From Pseudomonas viridiflava (lineage in GTDB: Bacteria > Pseudomonadota > Gammaproteobacteria > Pseudomonadales > Pseudomonadaceae), in contig NZ_UUON01000049.1 of the NCBI RefSeq assembly GCF_900590885.1, positions 1 to 50,980 of the forward strand: a DNA stretch of 50,980 nt, read 5' to 3'. Under the pieces are notes generated by a model that was not told the origin of the DNA, made no database searches, and worked only from the letters and a program-made list of their open reading frames with translations. This document shows, piece by piece, positions 14,654-24,012 of the stretch (position 1 is the first letter of the stretch; each line of letters opens with the position of its first letter). A program made the translations under genes and the position numbers.

Positions 14654-16419
14654 AGCGCCTGAGGCAATACGTCCATGCTGTCGATCACGTGGATGCTGTA
14701 GCCGGCCATATCCTTGGCATGGTGCTTGGCCTGCGACGCCAGCTCCGCCAGCTGGCTGGCATCGAGTTGTGCACAGGCCTGCGGGTACAAATGCACCACG
14801 CCGATAGACAGCGACAGCAAGGCAAACTCCTGGCGCACACCCTGGCGGTTCAACGCCACGAAGCAGCCGGCTTCCAGGTGCTCGGCACGGTAAAAGCGTC
14901 GACACTGGGTGTGGAAGTCATCCAGCAATTGGTTGAGGCGCTTGCGCCAGTCCTGCGGCCCCAGCACCAGTAAAAAATCATCGCCACCAATGTGCCCGAC
15001 AAAGTCGCGGCTGGGGTCTACCCGGTCGTTCAGGCATTGCGCGAGGCACAGCAACACCTCATCCCCACGCCCGTAGCCGTAGATGTCGTTGAACGGCTTG
15101 AAGCTGTCGATATCCACGTAGCAGATCACCGATTCACGCTGTTGCTGCAACAGCCGTGTGAGGCACTGCTGGATCGGCACGTTGCCCGGCAGCAGGGTCA
15201 GCGGGTTGGCGTAGCGGGCCTGCTGGATTTTCAGCTCGGTAATCAGCTTGAGCACGTCGATGACCCGACCCAGCCCCAGGTAGTCGCCGTTGAGGGTGAT
15301 GATGAAATCTTCTTCAATACGTTGCCGCGCGCGGCTGGTCAGCAACCGGCTGACTTGTTGCAGGGATTGGCTCAGCTCCACCGCGAGAAAATCATCGCTC
15401 ATCAAGCGGCTGATGGGCTTGCGCGCAAACAGATCGGTGGCGAACGGCTTGAGCAGGGCATCCGACAGCGAGTGCCGATGCACTATGCCGACCGGGTGGC
15501 CGCGCCCATCCAGCACCGCCAGGGAATTGAGGTTGGCCTGGCGCCGGAACGACTCCAGCACCTGGGCGGTGGCGGTGTCCTGGTCCACCGCCGGTTGTTC
15601 GTTGAGCAGGGCGCTGAGGTCGCTGGCCTCTTCGCTCAGGGCGATATTGGCATTGTCCGGTTTGGGCAGCATTTGGCGCGCTTCCTGCGGCGGGTGTTCC
15701 TGGGGACGGCAGAGCAGGTAGCCCTGGACCAGGTCCACACCCATCTCGGTGAGCACCGCCAGCTCTTCCGGCAGCTCGATGCCCTCGGCAATCACCTGGG
15801 CGCGCGAGGCCCGGGCAATCTGCAGGATCGAGCCGACAAACTCGCGCTTGAGCGCGTCCTGGTGAATGCCGTCGATAAAATGCCGGTCGATCTTCACGTA
15901 ATCCGGACGCAGCTCCGACCATAGCCGCAGGCTTGAATAACCAGCGCCCAAGTCATCCAGGGCGATGGCAAAGCCCATGTTGCGGTAATGGTGCAGGGCG
16001 GTTTGCAGCAGGTCGAAATCGTCGGTGGGCGTTTGCTCGGTGAGTTCGATCACCACCTGGCTCGGCGGGATGCCGAAGTCGCGCAATAGTTGCAGGGTGC
16101 GCCCCGGCTGGTGCGCCGTCTCCATCAACGATTCCGGCGAGATATTCAGGAACAGTTTGCCCGGCAGCTTCTGCTCGCTGAAGCGTCGGCAGGCGCTTTC
16201 GCGGCAGGCGATCTCCAGTTCACTCAGGCGCCCGGCGTGGCTGGCCACGGAGAACAGCGCGACGGGGGAGTGCAGCGGGCTGTTGGACGGCCCACGGCTG
16301 AGGGCTTCGTAGCCGAGGATGCGCCGTTCGGACAGGCAGATGATCGGTTGGAACAGGCTGTGCAAACTGCCTTGAGCCAGGATAGAGCCCAATGCCTTCA
16401 GCTGTTCGGTCATGGTCAT
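14650..16419 (-). CDS. EAL-CBS-GGDEF cyclic-di-GMP signalling protein
   Basis: A 589-residue cytoplasmic protein without membrane segments. The EAL phosphodiesterase domain comes first (about residues 25-250) and keeps the usual catalytic residues: Glu in YEALSRG, Asn in FLNISPE, Glu in VIELTEQ, the double Asp in ALDDLGAGYSS, Lys in YVKIDRHF, Glu in IAEGIEL. Paired CBS domains follow (about 280-400). The C-terminal GGDEF domain has GGDDF at 478-482 instead of GGDEF, and the I-site Arg is replaced (PSRD), so cyclase activity is doubtful. Net activity is probably c-di-GMP breakdown. The ATG at 16419 is chosen; a longer frame would cross the terminator of prc. It corresponds in place to PA3258 of P. 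aeruginosa (recollection). Confidence 0.88.
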   Translation of the reverse strand: MTMTEQLKALGSILAQGSLHSLFQPIICLSERRILGYEALSRGPSNSPLHSPVALFSVASHAGRLSELEIACRESACRRFSEQKLPGKLFLNISPESLMETAHQPGRTLQLLRDFGIPPSQVVIELTEQTPTDDFDLLQTALHHYRNMGFAIALDDLGAGYSSLRLWSELRPDYVKIDRHFIDGIHQDALKREFVGSILQIARASRAQVIAEGIELPEELAVLTEMGVDLVQGYLLCRPQEHPPQEARQMLPKPDNANIALSEEASDLSALLNEQPAVDQDTATAQVLESFRRQANLNSLAVLDGRGHPVGIVHRHSLSDALLKPFATDLFARKPISRLMSDDFLAVELSQSLQQVSRLLTSRARQRIEEDFIITLNGDYLGLGRVIDVLKLITELKIQQARYANPLTLLPGNVPIQQCLTRLLQQQRESVICYVDIDSFKPFNDIYGYGRGDEVLLCLAQCLNDRVDPSRDFVGHIGGDDFLLVLGPQDWRKRLNQLLDDFHTQCRRFYRAEHLEAGCFVALNRQGVRQEFALLSLSIGVVHLYPQACAQLDASQLAELASQAKHHAKDMAGYSIHVIDSMDVLPQAL

Positions 16420-16433
16420 GGCGATCTCAGTCG

Positions 16434-16471
16434 AAAAAAAAGGACCGCAGGCGGTAAGCCTGCGGTCCTTC
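16434..16471 (-). terminator. Intrinsic terminator of prc
   Basis: On the minus strand a 12-bp stem (AAGGACCGCAGG with CCTGCGGTCCTT) is followed by eight T. It separates prc from the downstream EAL gene, which therefore needs its own promoter. Confidence 0.9.
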
Positions 16472-16537
16472 ATTTCACGACAGAATGATGTCTATATGAT
16501 GACACTCCAGAGAGCGTTCACATTAAATCGCCATCAT

Positions 16538-18619
16538 TTACTGCTTGGCCACCTGTTTGCTGATTTTCAGGTAGTCCAGCAGGATCCGACCGGTCTCGGC
16601 CAGGTACGCGTCGTCTTCCGGCTTGGTTTTTTCGGCTTCGGCCGGCAGCGCATCTTCATCTTCTTTCTTCAGCTCCTTGAGTGGATCTTCACCCTTGGCC
16701 TTGCGGCGGATGTTTTCCAGTACAAGCTGCTTGTTCTCGATGTCGGAGTGCTGCGCGCGGCGGTCCACTTCGTTGAGGCTGACGGTTTTTTCTTCCATCA
16801 GCTTCTTGGCCAGGGCCAGCTTGTCGCGGATGAATACGAACTCGGCATCCTTGGCGGAGCGGGTGTCGTGGTCAGCCTTCAACTGCGCCAGGAATGGCTT
16901 GAATGGGTCCGACGCGGGCTTGATCGCCGGGCGAATGGTGTCCCACGGCATGGCTTCCGGCAAAGCGCTTTCGCCGATTTCCTTGGTGTCGATGATCGAC
17001 GGGAAATCGATATCCGGCAGCACGCCCTGATGCTGGGTGCTCTGCCCGGAAACCCGGTAGAACTTGGCCAGCGTCAGTTTAAGCTCGCCATGGTTCAGCG
17101 GCTGGATGGTCTGCACGGTGCCTTTGCCGAAGGTCTGGCCGCCGATGATCAACGCGCGGTGGTAGTCCTGCATGGCACCGGCGAAAATCTCCGAAGCCGA
17201 CGCCGAGAGGCGGTTGACTAGCAACGCCATCGGCCCTTTGTAGAAGGCGCCCGGATTCTCGTCTTCGAGCACATCGACACGGCCGTCAGCGTTGCGTACC
17301 AACACGGTCGGGCCCTTGTCGATAAACAGGCTGGTCAGCTCGGTGGCTTCCTGCAGGGAGCCGCCGCCGTTGTTGCGCAGGTCGATGACCACGCCGTCGA
17401 CTTTTTCCTTCTGCAGCTCAGTCAGGATTTTCTTCACGTCGCGGGTAGTGGACTTGTAGTCCGGGTCGCCGGCACGGAAGGCCTTGAAGTCGAGGTAGAA
17501 GGCCGGAATCTCGATGACGCCCAGCTTGTAGTCCTTGCCATCCTGCTTGAGGTTGAGGACTTTCTTCTGCACGGCCTGGTCTTCGAGCTTCACCGCTTCA
17601 CGGGTGATGGACACGATCTTGCTGGTCTGGTCGTTCGGCGCATTGGTGTGCGGAATCACTTCCAGGCGCACCACGCTGCCTTTCGGCCCACGGATCAGCT
17701 TGACCACTTCGTCCAGGCGCCAGCCGACCACATCGACCATCTCTTTGTCGGCCTGGGCCACACCGATGATCTTGTCGGCCGGAGCGACCTGCTTGGTCTT
17801 GTCGGCCGGACCTGCCGGCACCAGACGCACGATCTTGACCTGGTCATTGTCGCTTTGCAGGACGGCACCGATGCCTTCCAGCGACAGACTCATATTGATA
17901 TCGAAGTTTTCCGCGTTATCCGGCGACAGATAATTGGTGTGCGGGTCGTAGGACATCGCGAAGGTGTTGATGTAGGCCTGGAAGATATCTTCGGCACGGG
18001 TCTGGTCCAGACGTGCCAGCTGATTCTTGTAGCGCTTGGTCAACAGTTCCTGGATCGCCTTGGGCTCTTTGCCGGCGATCTTCAGGCGCAGCACTTCGTC
18101 CTTGACGCGTTTGCGCCACAGGTCGTCGAGCGCGGCGGTGCTGGTCAGCCAAGGCGCGTCCTTGCGGTCCACCAGAAGGGTTTCCTTCTGGGTGAAATCG
18201 AGCTTGTCGACGCCTTTGTCCAGCTCACCCAAGGCGAAATCCAGACGCGCTTTGACGCGGTCCAGGTAGCGCTTGTAGATGGTGAAGCCGGGCTGCAGGT
18301 CGCCGCTCTTGAGGAAGTCGTCGAACTGGGTCTTCCACTTGTCGAACTCAGCGATATCGCTGGCCAGGAAGTAGCTGCGCGACGGGTCCAGCAACTTGAG
18401 GTAGCTGTCGTAGATGATCACCGAGCGCGCGTCGTCCAACGGCGGCTTGCTGTAGTGATGGCGCTTGAGCAACTCGACAACGTTAAGGCTGGCAATCACC
18501 TCATCGCGATCCGGCTGAAGGTTATCCCAGCTGTTGGCTGCGAACGTATTGGTCGACATCGACGCGAAGCCGAGACCAATGAAAAAAGCGAGGGCGGTGC
18601 TGGGGAACAAATGCTTCAT
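16538..18619 (-). CDS. prc: Tail-specific periplasmic protease Prc (AlgO-like)
   Basis: A 693-residue protease of family S41 that degrades periplasmic proteins from their C termini. A signal peptide covers about residues 1-28 (MKHLFPSTALAFFIGLGFAS, cleaved after NTFAA). A PDZ domain lies near 220-330. The catalytic dyad is visible: Ser in SASASEIF (476 by position) and Lys499 in TFGKGTVQ. A C-terminal helical extension is typical of the long Tsp/Prc branch. The ATG at 18619 gives the signal peptide directly; the frame extends 11 codons upstream without a better site. In P. aeruginosa the homologue (PA3257) can cleave truncated MucA and so raise alginate production. Confidence 0.93.
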   Translation of the reverse strand: MKHLFPSTALAFFIGLGFASMSTNTFAANSWDNLQPDRDEVIASLNVVELLKRHHYSKPPLDDARSVIIYDSYLKLLDPSRSYFLASDIAEFDKWKTQFDDFLKSGDLQPGFTIYKRYLDRVKARLDFALGELDKGVDKLDFTQKETLLVDRKDAPWLTSTAALDDLWRKRVKDEVLRLKIAGKEPKAIQELLTKRYKNQLARLDQTRAEDIFQAYINTFAMSYDPHTNYLSPDNAENFDINMSLSLEGIGAVLQSDNDQVKIVRLVPAGPADKTKQVAPADKIIGVAQADKEMVDVVGWRLDEVVKLIRGPKGSVVRLEVIPHTNAPNDQTSKIVSITREAVKLEDQAVQKKVLNLKQDGKDYKLGVIEIPAFYLDFKAFRAGDPDYKSTTRDVKKILTELQKEKVDGVVIDLRNNGGGSLQEATELTSLFIDKGPTVLVRNADGRVDVLEDENPGAFYKGPMALLVNRLSASASEIFAGAMQDYHRALIIGGQTFGKGTVQTIQPLNHGELKLTLAKFYRVSGQSTQHQGVLPDIDFPSIIDTKEIGESALPEAMPWDTIRPAIKPASDPFKPFLAQLKADHDTRSAKDAEFVFIRDKLALAKKLMEEKTVSLNEVDRRAQHSDIENKQLVLENIRRKAKGEDPLKELKKEDEDALPAEAEKTKPEDDAYLAETGRILLDYLKISKQVAKQ

Positions 18620-18698
18620 GCTGATTCGACGCGGGGGCAATTGATAACGCATATTAGGCCGTCTTTGAGGGAGCCGGTTCCATATGGTCCGGTCGCAT

Positions 18699-18730
18699 AA
18701 TGCAAAAAGCCCGGCGCTACAGCTACGGGC
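18699..18730 (-). terminator. Terminator-like hairpin upstream of prc
   Basis: Read on the minus strand, AGCCCG and CGGGCT pair around a 12-base loop and five T follow. There is no minus-strand gene ending here, so it could be a leader attenuator for prc or stop antisense reading from the HAD operon; its role is open. Confidence 0.35.
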
Positions 18731-18757
18731 TCAGTCCAGACTCACTATGGAGGCACT

Positions 18758-19720
18758 GTGAAAGCATTGCAAGGCGTTGAAGGTCATGTGGAGTGGCTGG
18801 AAGAGCCAAGTCCTGGTTGTGATGTAGGCCAGGTTCGTATTCGCGTGGCGGCTGCGGGCCTCAATCGCGCCGATTTGTTGCAGCGCGCGGGGCTTTATCC
18901 GCCACCGCCCGGCGCCAGCCAGGTGCTGGGCCTGGAGTGTTCCGGGGTGATCAGTGAAGTCGGCGCGGGCGCGTCCTGGCAGGTCGGCGACCGTGTTTGC
19001 GCGCTGCTGGCCGGTGGCGGCATGGCCGAAGAAGTGGTGGTGGATGCCCGTCACGTGCTGGCGGTGCCGGAAGGCCTGTCGCTCGTCGAAGCGGCGGCAT
19101 TGCCTGAGGTGTACAGCACGGCATGGCTCAACCTGTTCCAGTTGGCGGGCCTCAAGCCCGGCGAGAAGGTGTTGCTGCATGCCGGCGCGAGTGGCGTGGG
19201 CTCGGCCGCCATCCAGCTGTGCAAGGCGTTTGGCAGCCCGTGCTGGGTCAGCGTCGGCTCGGCGGAGCGCCTGGCCTACTGCGAAGCCCTGGGCGCCCAG
19301 GGCGGCGTGGTGCGTACCGACGGCATTGAAGGGCTGCGGGACTTCGGGCCGTTCGATGTCATTCTCGACCCGGTGGGCGGCAACTATGCGGCGCTGGACG
19401 TCAAGCTGCTGGCCCTGGACGGTCGCTGGGTGTTGATCGGTTTGATGGGCGGCCGCGAGGCGCAGCTGGACCTGGCGCAGGTGCTGGGCAAGCGCATTCA
19501 ATTGCTGGGCTCGACCTTGCGCAGCCGCAGCGATCAGTTCAAGGCCGACCTGTTGAGTGATTTGAGCCAGCACGTGTGGCCGCTGTTTGTGGAAGGCCGC
19601 TTGAGCCCGCAATTGGCCAAGACCTTTGCGATCAAGGATGCCGAGGCGGCGTTTGAGGAGCTGGCAGGCAACCAGATTTCCGGGAAATTGGTGTTGGTGA
19701 TTGACGAAAGCCTGGCCTGA
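18758..19720 (+). CDS. NAD(P)H quinone oxidoreductase, zeta-crystallin type
   Basis: A 320-residue member of the zinc-free medium-chain dehydrogenase family that reduces quinones or activated enones with NADPH. The GroES-like domain spans about residues 1-125 (AGLNRADLLQRAGLYPPPPG, LGLECSGVI) and the Rossmann domain follows, with the nucleotide loop HAGASGVGSAAIQL near 140-155. No structural-zinc cysteine cluster is present. The start is GTG at 18758 with GGAGG 5 bases upstream. It is transcribed divergently from prc and ends before a REP pair. Confidence 0.9.
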   Translation: MKALQGVEGHVEWLEEPSPGCDVGQVRIRVAAAGLNRADLLQRAGLYPPPPGASQVLGLECSGVISEVGAGASWQVGDRVCALLAGGGMAEEVVVDARHVLAVPEGLSLVEAAALPEVYSTAWLNLFQLAGLKPGEKVLLHAGASGVGSAAIQLCKAFGSPCWVSVGSAERLAYCEALGAQGGVVRTDGIEGLRDFGPFDVILDPVGGNYAALDVKLLALDGRWVLIGLMGGREAQLDLAQVLGKRIQLLGSTLRSRSDQFKADLLSDLSQHVWPLFVEGRLSPQLAKTFAIKDAEAAFEELAGNQISGKLVLVIDESLA

Positions 19721-19739
19721 ATTGGAATGGGTTTAAAAA

Positions 19740-19828
19740 TGTGGGAGGGGGCTTGCCCCCGATAGTGGTATGTCAGTGAAGAATATTTCATCTGACACAC
19801 TGCTATCGGGGGCAAGCCCCCTCCCACA
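19740..19828. repeat. REP pair (inverted)
   Basis: TGTGGGAGGGGGCTTGCCCC at the left and its inverse ending CCCACA at 19828, with an inner inverted repeat (TGTCAG/CTGACA). It fills the gap between the convergent oxidoreductase and HAD genes and may act as a bidirectional 3'-end structure. Confidence 0.92.
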
Positions 19829-19845
19829 TTTGGATCACAGTTGAA

Positions 19846-20499
19846 TCAGATCCAGTGGTGGATCGGCCAGCCGGCCTTTTCAGCATGCTCGCGAAGCACC
19901 GGGTCCGGGTTAACGACTTGAGGAAACTCAACCTTGCTCAGCAACGGCAAATCATTACGCGAATCCGAATAGAAATACGCGCCCTCCAGCGTCTCACCTT
20001 CCTGCTCAAGCCACGCCAACAACCGCGTGATCTTGCCCTCACGATAAGTCAGCACACCCACGGTACGCCCGCTGTACACACCATGGCTGACGTCCAGATC
20101 AATCCCCAACACCTCATCGATACCGATACGCGCCGCAATCGGCGTGACCAAGTGCGTGCCCGAAGCGGAAATCACCAGGATCCGGTCGCCATTCGCGCGG
20201 TGGCGGGCGATGGTCTTGGTGGCGTCGCTGTAGATCAGCGGCTCGATCACGTCCTCGACCCACGGCTCCACCAGGTGGTCGATTTCTTCCGGGGTGCGGC
20301 CGATCATCGGCTCGAGGCTGAAATCCATGAAATCTTCCATGGCCAGCTCGCCTCGGCTGTAGGCGTCCATCAGCTCGTTGTTGCGGCGCATGAACGACTC
20401 GGGGTCGACCCAGCCCAGGCGGCCCATCTGCTCGCTCCACAGCGTGGCGCAGTCGCCGTGGATCAGGGTGTCGTCCAGATCAAAAATTACCAATGCCAT
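19846..20499 (-). CDS. HAD-superfamily phosphatase, subfamily IB
   Basis: A 217-residue phosphatase related to phosphoserine phosphatase. Motif I is IFDLDDTL (nucleophile Asp7, acid Asp9), motif II the Ser in VISASGTH, and motif III is YSDSRNDLPLL with the metal-binding Asp pair. The cap domain between motifs I and II is helical, as in the IB group. It is the last gene of the ABC-transporter set and starts 29 bases after the ATPase stop. Its position suggests that it removes phosphate from the imported compound or a derivative (inference). Confidence 0.88.
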   Translation of the reverse strand: MALVIFDLDDTLIHGDCATLWSEQMGRLGWVDPESFMRRNNELMDAYSRGELAMEDFMDFSLEPMIGRTPEEIDHLVEPWVEDVIEPLIYSDATKTIARHRANGDRILVISASGTHLVTPIAARIGIDEVLGIDLDVSHGVYSGRTVGVLTYREGKITRLLAWLEQEGETLEGAYFYSDSRNDLPLLSKVEFPQVVNPDPVLREHAEKAGWPIHHWI

Positions 20500-20528
20500 C
20501 CGTTACGCTCTCTCGTTAAATCGTTGCG

Positions 20529-21518
20529 TCAGGCTACTTCACACAGCGCACTCGGGTCGATGGAAAGTGCCAGGCGCTGGCCGTCGGGGTGCAGGTCGTC
20601 CGCCGAGCGGTTGAGTACATCCACCACCAGTTCCACGCCACGCGCTTCGATGCGGTAGCGGATCACGTTGCCCAGCAGGCTGTGGCTGCGCACCAGGGCG
20701 TCGAGTTCGCCGCTGCGGCTCAGTTCGATGGCCTCCGGGCGAATCGCGATGCGCCCGCGGATCGGCCGTTGCAGCAGTTGGCTGGCCTTGTCGGCATCCA
20801 GCAGGTTGTAGTTGCCGATAAAGCCTGCGGCGAATACATCCACCGGCGCGGTGTAGAGGGTTTCGGCGTCGCCGCTCTGCACGATCTTGCCCTGGTTCAT
20901 CAGGAAGATGCGGTCCGACATGGTGAGGGCTTCTTCCTGGTCATGGGTCACGAAGATCGTGGTCAGCCCCAGCTCGCGCTGGATCTGGCGGATCTGTTCG
21001 CGCAGGTGTTTGCGAATCCGCGCATCCAGCGCCGACAGCGGCTCGTCCAGCAGCAACAGGCGCGGGCGAGTCACCAGGGAGCGGGCGAGGGCCACGCGCT
21101 GGCACTGGCCGCCGGACATCTGGTGCGGGTAACGCCCGGCCAGGTCCTTGAGCTCCACCAGTTGCAGCACTTCCTGCACGCGCCTGTGGCTGTCGTCGGC
21201 GTTGACCTTTTGCATGCGCAGGCCGAAGGCGACGTTCTGCTCGACGGTCATGTTGGGGAACAGTGCATAGCTCTGGAACACCATGCCGATATGTCGTTTC
21301 TGTGGGCTCAGCGGGACGATGTCCTGCCCATCCAGCAGAATTTTCCCACTGTCCACCGAGGTCAGCCCGGCGATGCAACGCAGCAAGGTCGACTTGCCGC
21401 ACCCGGACGGGCCGAGCAGGGTGACGAACTCGCCCTTGGCGATCTCGCAGTTGATATCACTGAACACCGGTGTGCCGGCGTAGCCTTTTTGCAGGTGTTG
21501 GACGCTGACGAAGCTCAT
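20529..21518 (-). CDS. ABC transporter ATPase (PotA/PhnT/FbpC-type)
   Basis: A 329-residue ATPase that powers the neighbouring permeases. Walker A is GPSGCGKST (about residue 37), the Q-loop VFQSYALFPN, the signature MSGGQCQRVALARSL, Walker B LLLLDEPLSALD and the switch His in VTHDQEEAL. After about residue 235 comes a TOBE domain, typical of importers for iron, spermidine, sulfate and 2-aminoethylphosphonate. The next gene (permease) overlaps its ATG by four bases (ATGA), so the set is tightly coupled. It resembles the PA3254 gene by place in the cluster (recollection). Confidence 0.92.
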   Translation of the reverse strand: MSFVSVQHLQKGYAGTPVFSDINCEIAKGEFVTLLGPSGCGKSTLLRCIAGLTSVDSGKILLDGQDIVPLSPQKRHIGMVFQSYALFPNMTVEQNVAFGLRMQKVNADDSHRRVQEVLQLVELKDLAGRYPHQMSGGQCQRVALARSLVTRPRLLLLDEPLSALDARIRKHLREQIRQIQRELGLTTIFVTHDQEEALTMSDRIFLMNQGKIVQSGDAETLYTAPVDVFAAGFIGNYNLLDADKASQLLQRPIRGRIAIRPEAIELSRSGELDALVRSHSLLGNVIRYRIEARGVELVVDVLNRSADDLHPDGQRLALSIDPSALCEVA

Positions 21519-22315
21519 TGGCTTTTGTCCTTGTTCAAGATATTGGCGGCCCAGGTCAGCACCAGCACAAAGAAGAAATAGGAGATCACGACGGCGCTGG
21601 TGAAGTGGCCGCTGCTGTTGCGCATGTTGTTGAGGTACACCTGCAGGGTTTCGTAGCGGGTGCCCACCAGGATGTTGGCGAACACGAACTCGCCGAACAG
21701 GAACGAGAACGACAACAGCAGCGCCACCATCAGGCCCTTTCGCAGGTTCGGCAGCACCACGAAAATCGCCGCCTGCCAGGTGCTGGCGCCGAGCAGCTGC
21801 GAGGCGTCCATCAGGTCACGCAGGTTGATCGCTTGCAGGTTGTTGGTGATCGCGCGGTACATGAACGGCAGCGCCACGGTGAAGTAGCAGCCGATCAGGA
21901 TCCACGGCGTGCCCACCATCGCAAATGGCCCGGAGCCATAGAGTTGCAGCAGGCCCACCGACGACACCACCGGCGGCACCGCAAAGGGCAGCAGGATCAG
22001 GATGTTCATCAGCGCGTCCAGCTTGGGAAAGTGGTAATGCACCACAAACAGCAGCGGCAGGATCAGCACCACCGACAGGATCAGCGCGCCGACGCACACC
22101 AGCAGCGACTGCCCGAAGGCCATCAGAAAGCGCGGGTCGCTCCACAGCTGCACATACCATTTCAGGGTAAAGCCGGCCGGCAGGATGGTCGCCGACCAAC
22201 TGCTGGCAATCGAGTAGACAAAAGTGCCGATCAGCGGCAACACCAGGATCGCAAACAGCAGGTACACCACCACGCGATGGTAGAGGGAGGCCGGGCCGGC
22301 TTCAGCGCGAGACAT
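21515..22315 (-). CDS. ABC transporter permease 2
   Basis: A 266-residue inner-membrane protein with about six helices and the cytoplasmic EAA loop (MDASQLLGASTWQAAIFVVL, followed by PNLRKGL), where the ATPase docks. It belongs to the binding-protein-dependent permease family used with PotA/PhnT-type ATPases. It overlaps the upstream permease gene by 14 bases and the downstream ATPase gene by four. Confidence 0.92.
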   Translation of the reverse strand: MSRAEAGPASLYHRVVVYLLFAILVLPLIGTFVYSIASSWSATILPAGFTLKWYVQLWSDPRFLMAFGQSLLVCVGALILSVVLILPLLFVVHYHFPKLDALMNILILLPFAVPPVVSSVGLLQLYGSGPFAMVGTPWILIGCYFTVALPFMYRAITNNLQAINLRDLMDASQLLGASTWQAAIFVVLPNLRKGLMVALLLSFSFLFGEFVFANILVGTRYETLQVYLNNMRNSSGHFTSAVVISYFFFVLVLTWAANILNKDKSQ

Positions 22316-23147
22316 GGTAGCTCCTCTTGAGCAGCAGTTGATGGACCACCGTGACCAGGGTCATCAGCGCCACCAGTACCACGGCCAGGGCGCTGGCCAG
22401 GTTCGGGTCAAGTGACACATCCCCCGACACCAGGCCAGCGATACGGATGGGTAGCACGTTGAAGTTACCGGTAGTCAGGGCATAGACCGTGGCATACGCG
22501 CCGAGGGCATTGGCCAGCAGGATTACGAACGTACCCAGCAGCGCCGGCGTGAGCACCGGCAGGCCGATATGCCGCCAGAAGTCCCAGCCATTCGCGCCGA
22601 GCAACGCCGCCGACTCGCGCCAGTCTTCGCGCAGCGCATCGAATGCCGGGTACAGCAGCAGCACGCCAAGCGGAATCTGGAAGTAGGTGTAGAGGATGAT
22701 CAAGCCGGTTTTCGAGTACAGGTTGAAGTCCTGAATGATCCCCGCCTGCTTGAGCATGATGGTGATGCTGCCGTTGAACCCCAGCAGGATGATGAACGCG
22801 AAGGCCAGGGGCACGCCGGAGAAATTGCTGGTCATGTTGGCGAAGGCGGTGACGAAGTTGCGCAGTGGCGAGTCCACCTTGCGCAGCGAGTAACTGCCCA
22901 GCACAGCAATGATGATCCCGAAGATGCTGGAGTAGAAGCTGATCTCCAGGCTGAACTGGATCGCCTGCAGGTAGAACTTGGAGCTGAAGATGCGCGTGAA
23001 ATTATCCACGCCCCAGCCGGATTCTTCGGTTTGCAGGCTGTTGATCAGCACCCATACCAGCGGGGCGATTTCGAACACGATAAAGAACAGGGCGAAGGGC
23101 ACCAGGCACAGCAGGGCCAGCCATTTGCCGCGAGTCATGGCATTCAC
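22302..23147 (-). CDS. ABC transporter permease 1
   Basis: A 281-residue permease with about six helices and an EAA loop (REDWRESAALLGANGWDFWR). The start is taken as the GTG at 23147: it overlaps the phosphodiesterase stop as GTGA and has GGAG 9 bases upstream. The ATG at 23138 is the alternative; the ATG at 23165 would overlap the upstream gene more deeply without a ribosome site. It should form the membrane channel with the permease coded next. Confidence 0.9.
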   Translation of the reverse strand: MNAMTRGKWLALLCLVPFALFFIVFEIAPLVWVLINSLQTEESGWGVDNFTRIFSSKFYLQAIQFSLEISFYSSIFGIIIAVLGSYSLRKVDSPLRNFVTAFANMTSNFSGVPLAFAFIILLGFNGSITIMLKQAGIIQDFNLYSKTGLIILYTYFQIPLGVLLLYPAFDALREDWRESAALLGANGWDFWRHIGLPVLTPALLGTFVILLANALGAYATVYALTTGNFNVLPIRIAGLVSGDVSLDPNLASALAVVLVALMTLVTVVHQLLLKRSYHVSR

Positions 23148-23950
23148 TTGAGCAGCTCCCGGCATACAGGTTTGTCGTGGGGCACGCCCAACAGCTCACA
23201 GACGGTGCCGCACAGGTCGGTCTGTTGCGGCTTGGCGTCGGGGTTCAGGCTGAACGCGTCGCCAAGCACGAACAGCGGCACTTCGCGCTCCTCCGGCAGC
23301 AGGCCGTTGTGGGAGCGGTCGTTATTCATGCCGTGATCGGCGGTCACCAGCACCTGGTAGCCGGCGTCGAGCCAGGTTTGCAGGTAGTCGGCCAGGATGA
23401 TGTCGGCCGAGCGTGCGCTGTTGCGGTATTGCGGGGTGTCGAGGCCGTGCTTGTGGCCGGCGTCGTCGATATTCATCGGGTGCACCACCAGAAAATCCGG
23501 CGCGTGCTTGAGCCGCAGGCTTTCGGCGTCGGCGAACAGGTGCGAATCCGGGTAATGGTCATTCCAGTAGAAATGCCCGTGCTGGATCGCCAGCGCCTTG
23601 TCGTCGGTATGCCGGTCGCGGGCGGCGAGAAAGGGCGTGCGGTTATACAACTCGCTGACCCAGTGATACGCCGCCGCAGCAGTGCTAAGGCCGGCCTCGG
23701 TGGCGTAATGGAAAATGCTGCGCTGGTTGGACAGGCGCGAGACATTGTTGTGCACGATGCCGCTCTGGATCGGTGGCACGCCGGTAAGGATGCACTCATA
23801 CAGCGGGCGGGACAGCGCGGGCAGTTCACATTCCAATGTGTAGAGGGCTGCGCGTCCTGCGCCGACATAGGCCTGCAAGTGCCCCATGGCGTGCCTCGCA
23901 ACCTCGAAGTTGAGGCCGTCGAGCACCACAAGGATGACGGTGTGCTTCAT
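23144..23950 (-). CDS. Alkaline-phosphatase-fold phosphodiesterase / nucleotide pyrophosphatase family
   Basis: A 268-residue hydrolase of the type I phosphodiesterase family (PF01663-like). Metal-ligand motifs are visible: VVLDGLN near the N terminus, NIDDAGHKHG in the middle and VTADHGMNND near 195-205; the nucleophile should be in LTGVPPIQSGIVHN. No signal peptide is seen, so it acts in the cytoplasm, unlike classic alkaline phosphatase. The ATG at 23950 is chosen because the frame further up runs through the REP sequence. It sits inside the ABC operon, between binding protein and permeases, so its substrate is probably the imported phosphorus compound. Confidence 0.85.
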   Translation of the reverse strand: MKHTVILVVLDGLNFEVARHAMGHLQAYVGAGRAALYTLECELPALSRPLYECILTGVPPIQSGIVHNNVSRLSNQRSIFHYATEAGLSTAAAAYHWVSELYNRTPFLAARDRHTDDKALAIQHGHFYWNDHYPDSHLFADAESLRLKHAPDFLVVHPMNIDDAGHKHGLDTPQYRNSARSADIILADYLQTWLDAGYQVLVTADHGMNNDRSHNGLLPEEREVPLFVLGDAFSLNPDAKPQQTDLCGTVCELLGVPHDKPVCRELLK

Positions 23951-24012
23951 GGGGGGAGACGCTCCGCAACAATGAACTTGACTCGATTTCCCTGGAGGAA
24001 CGAGGTCAAAAA

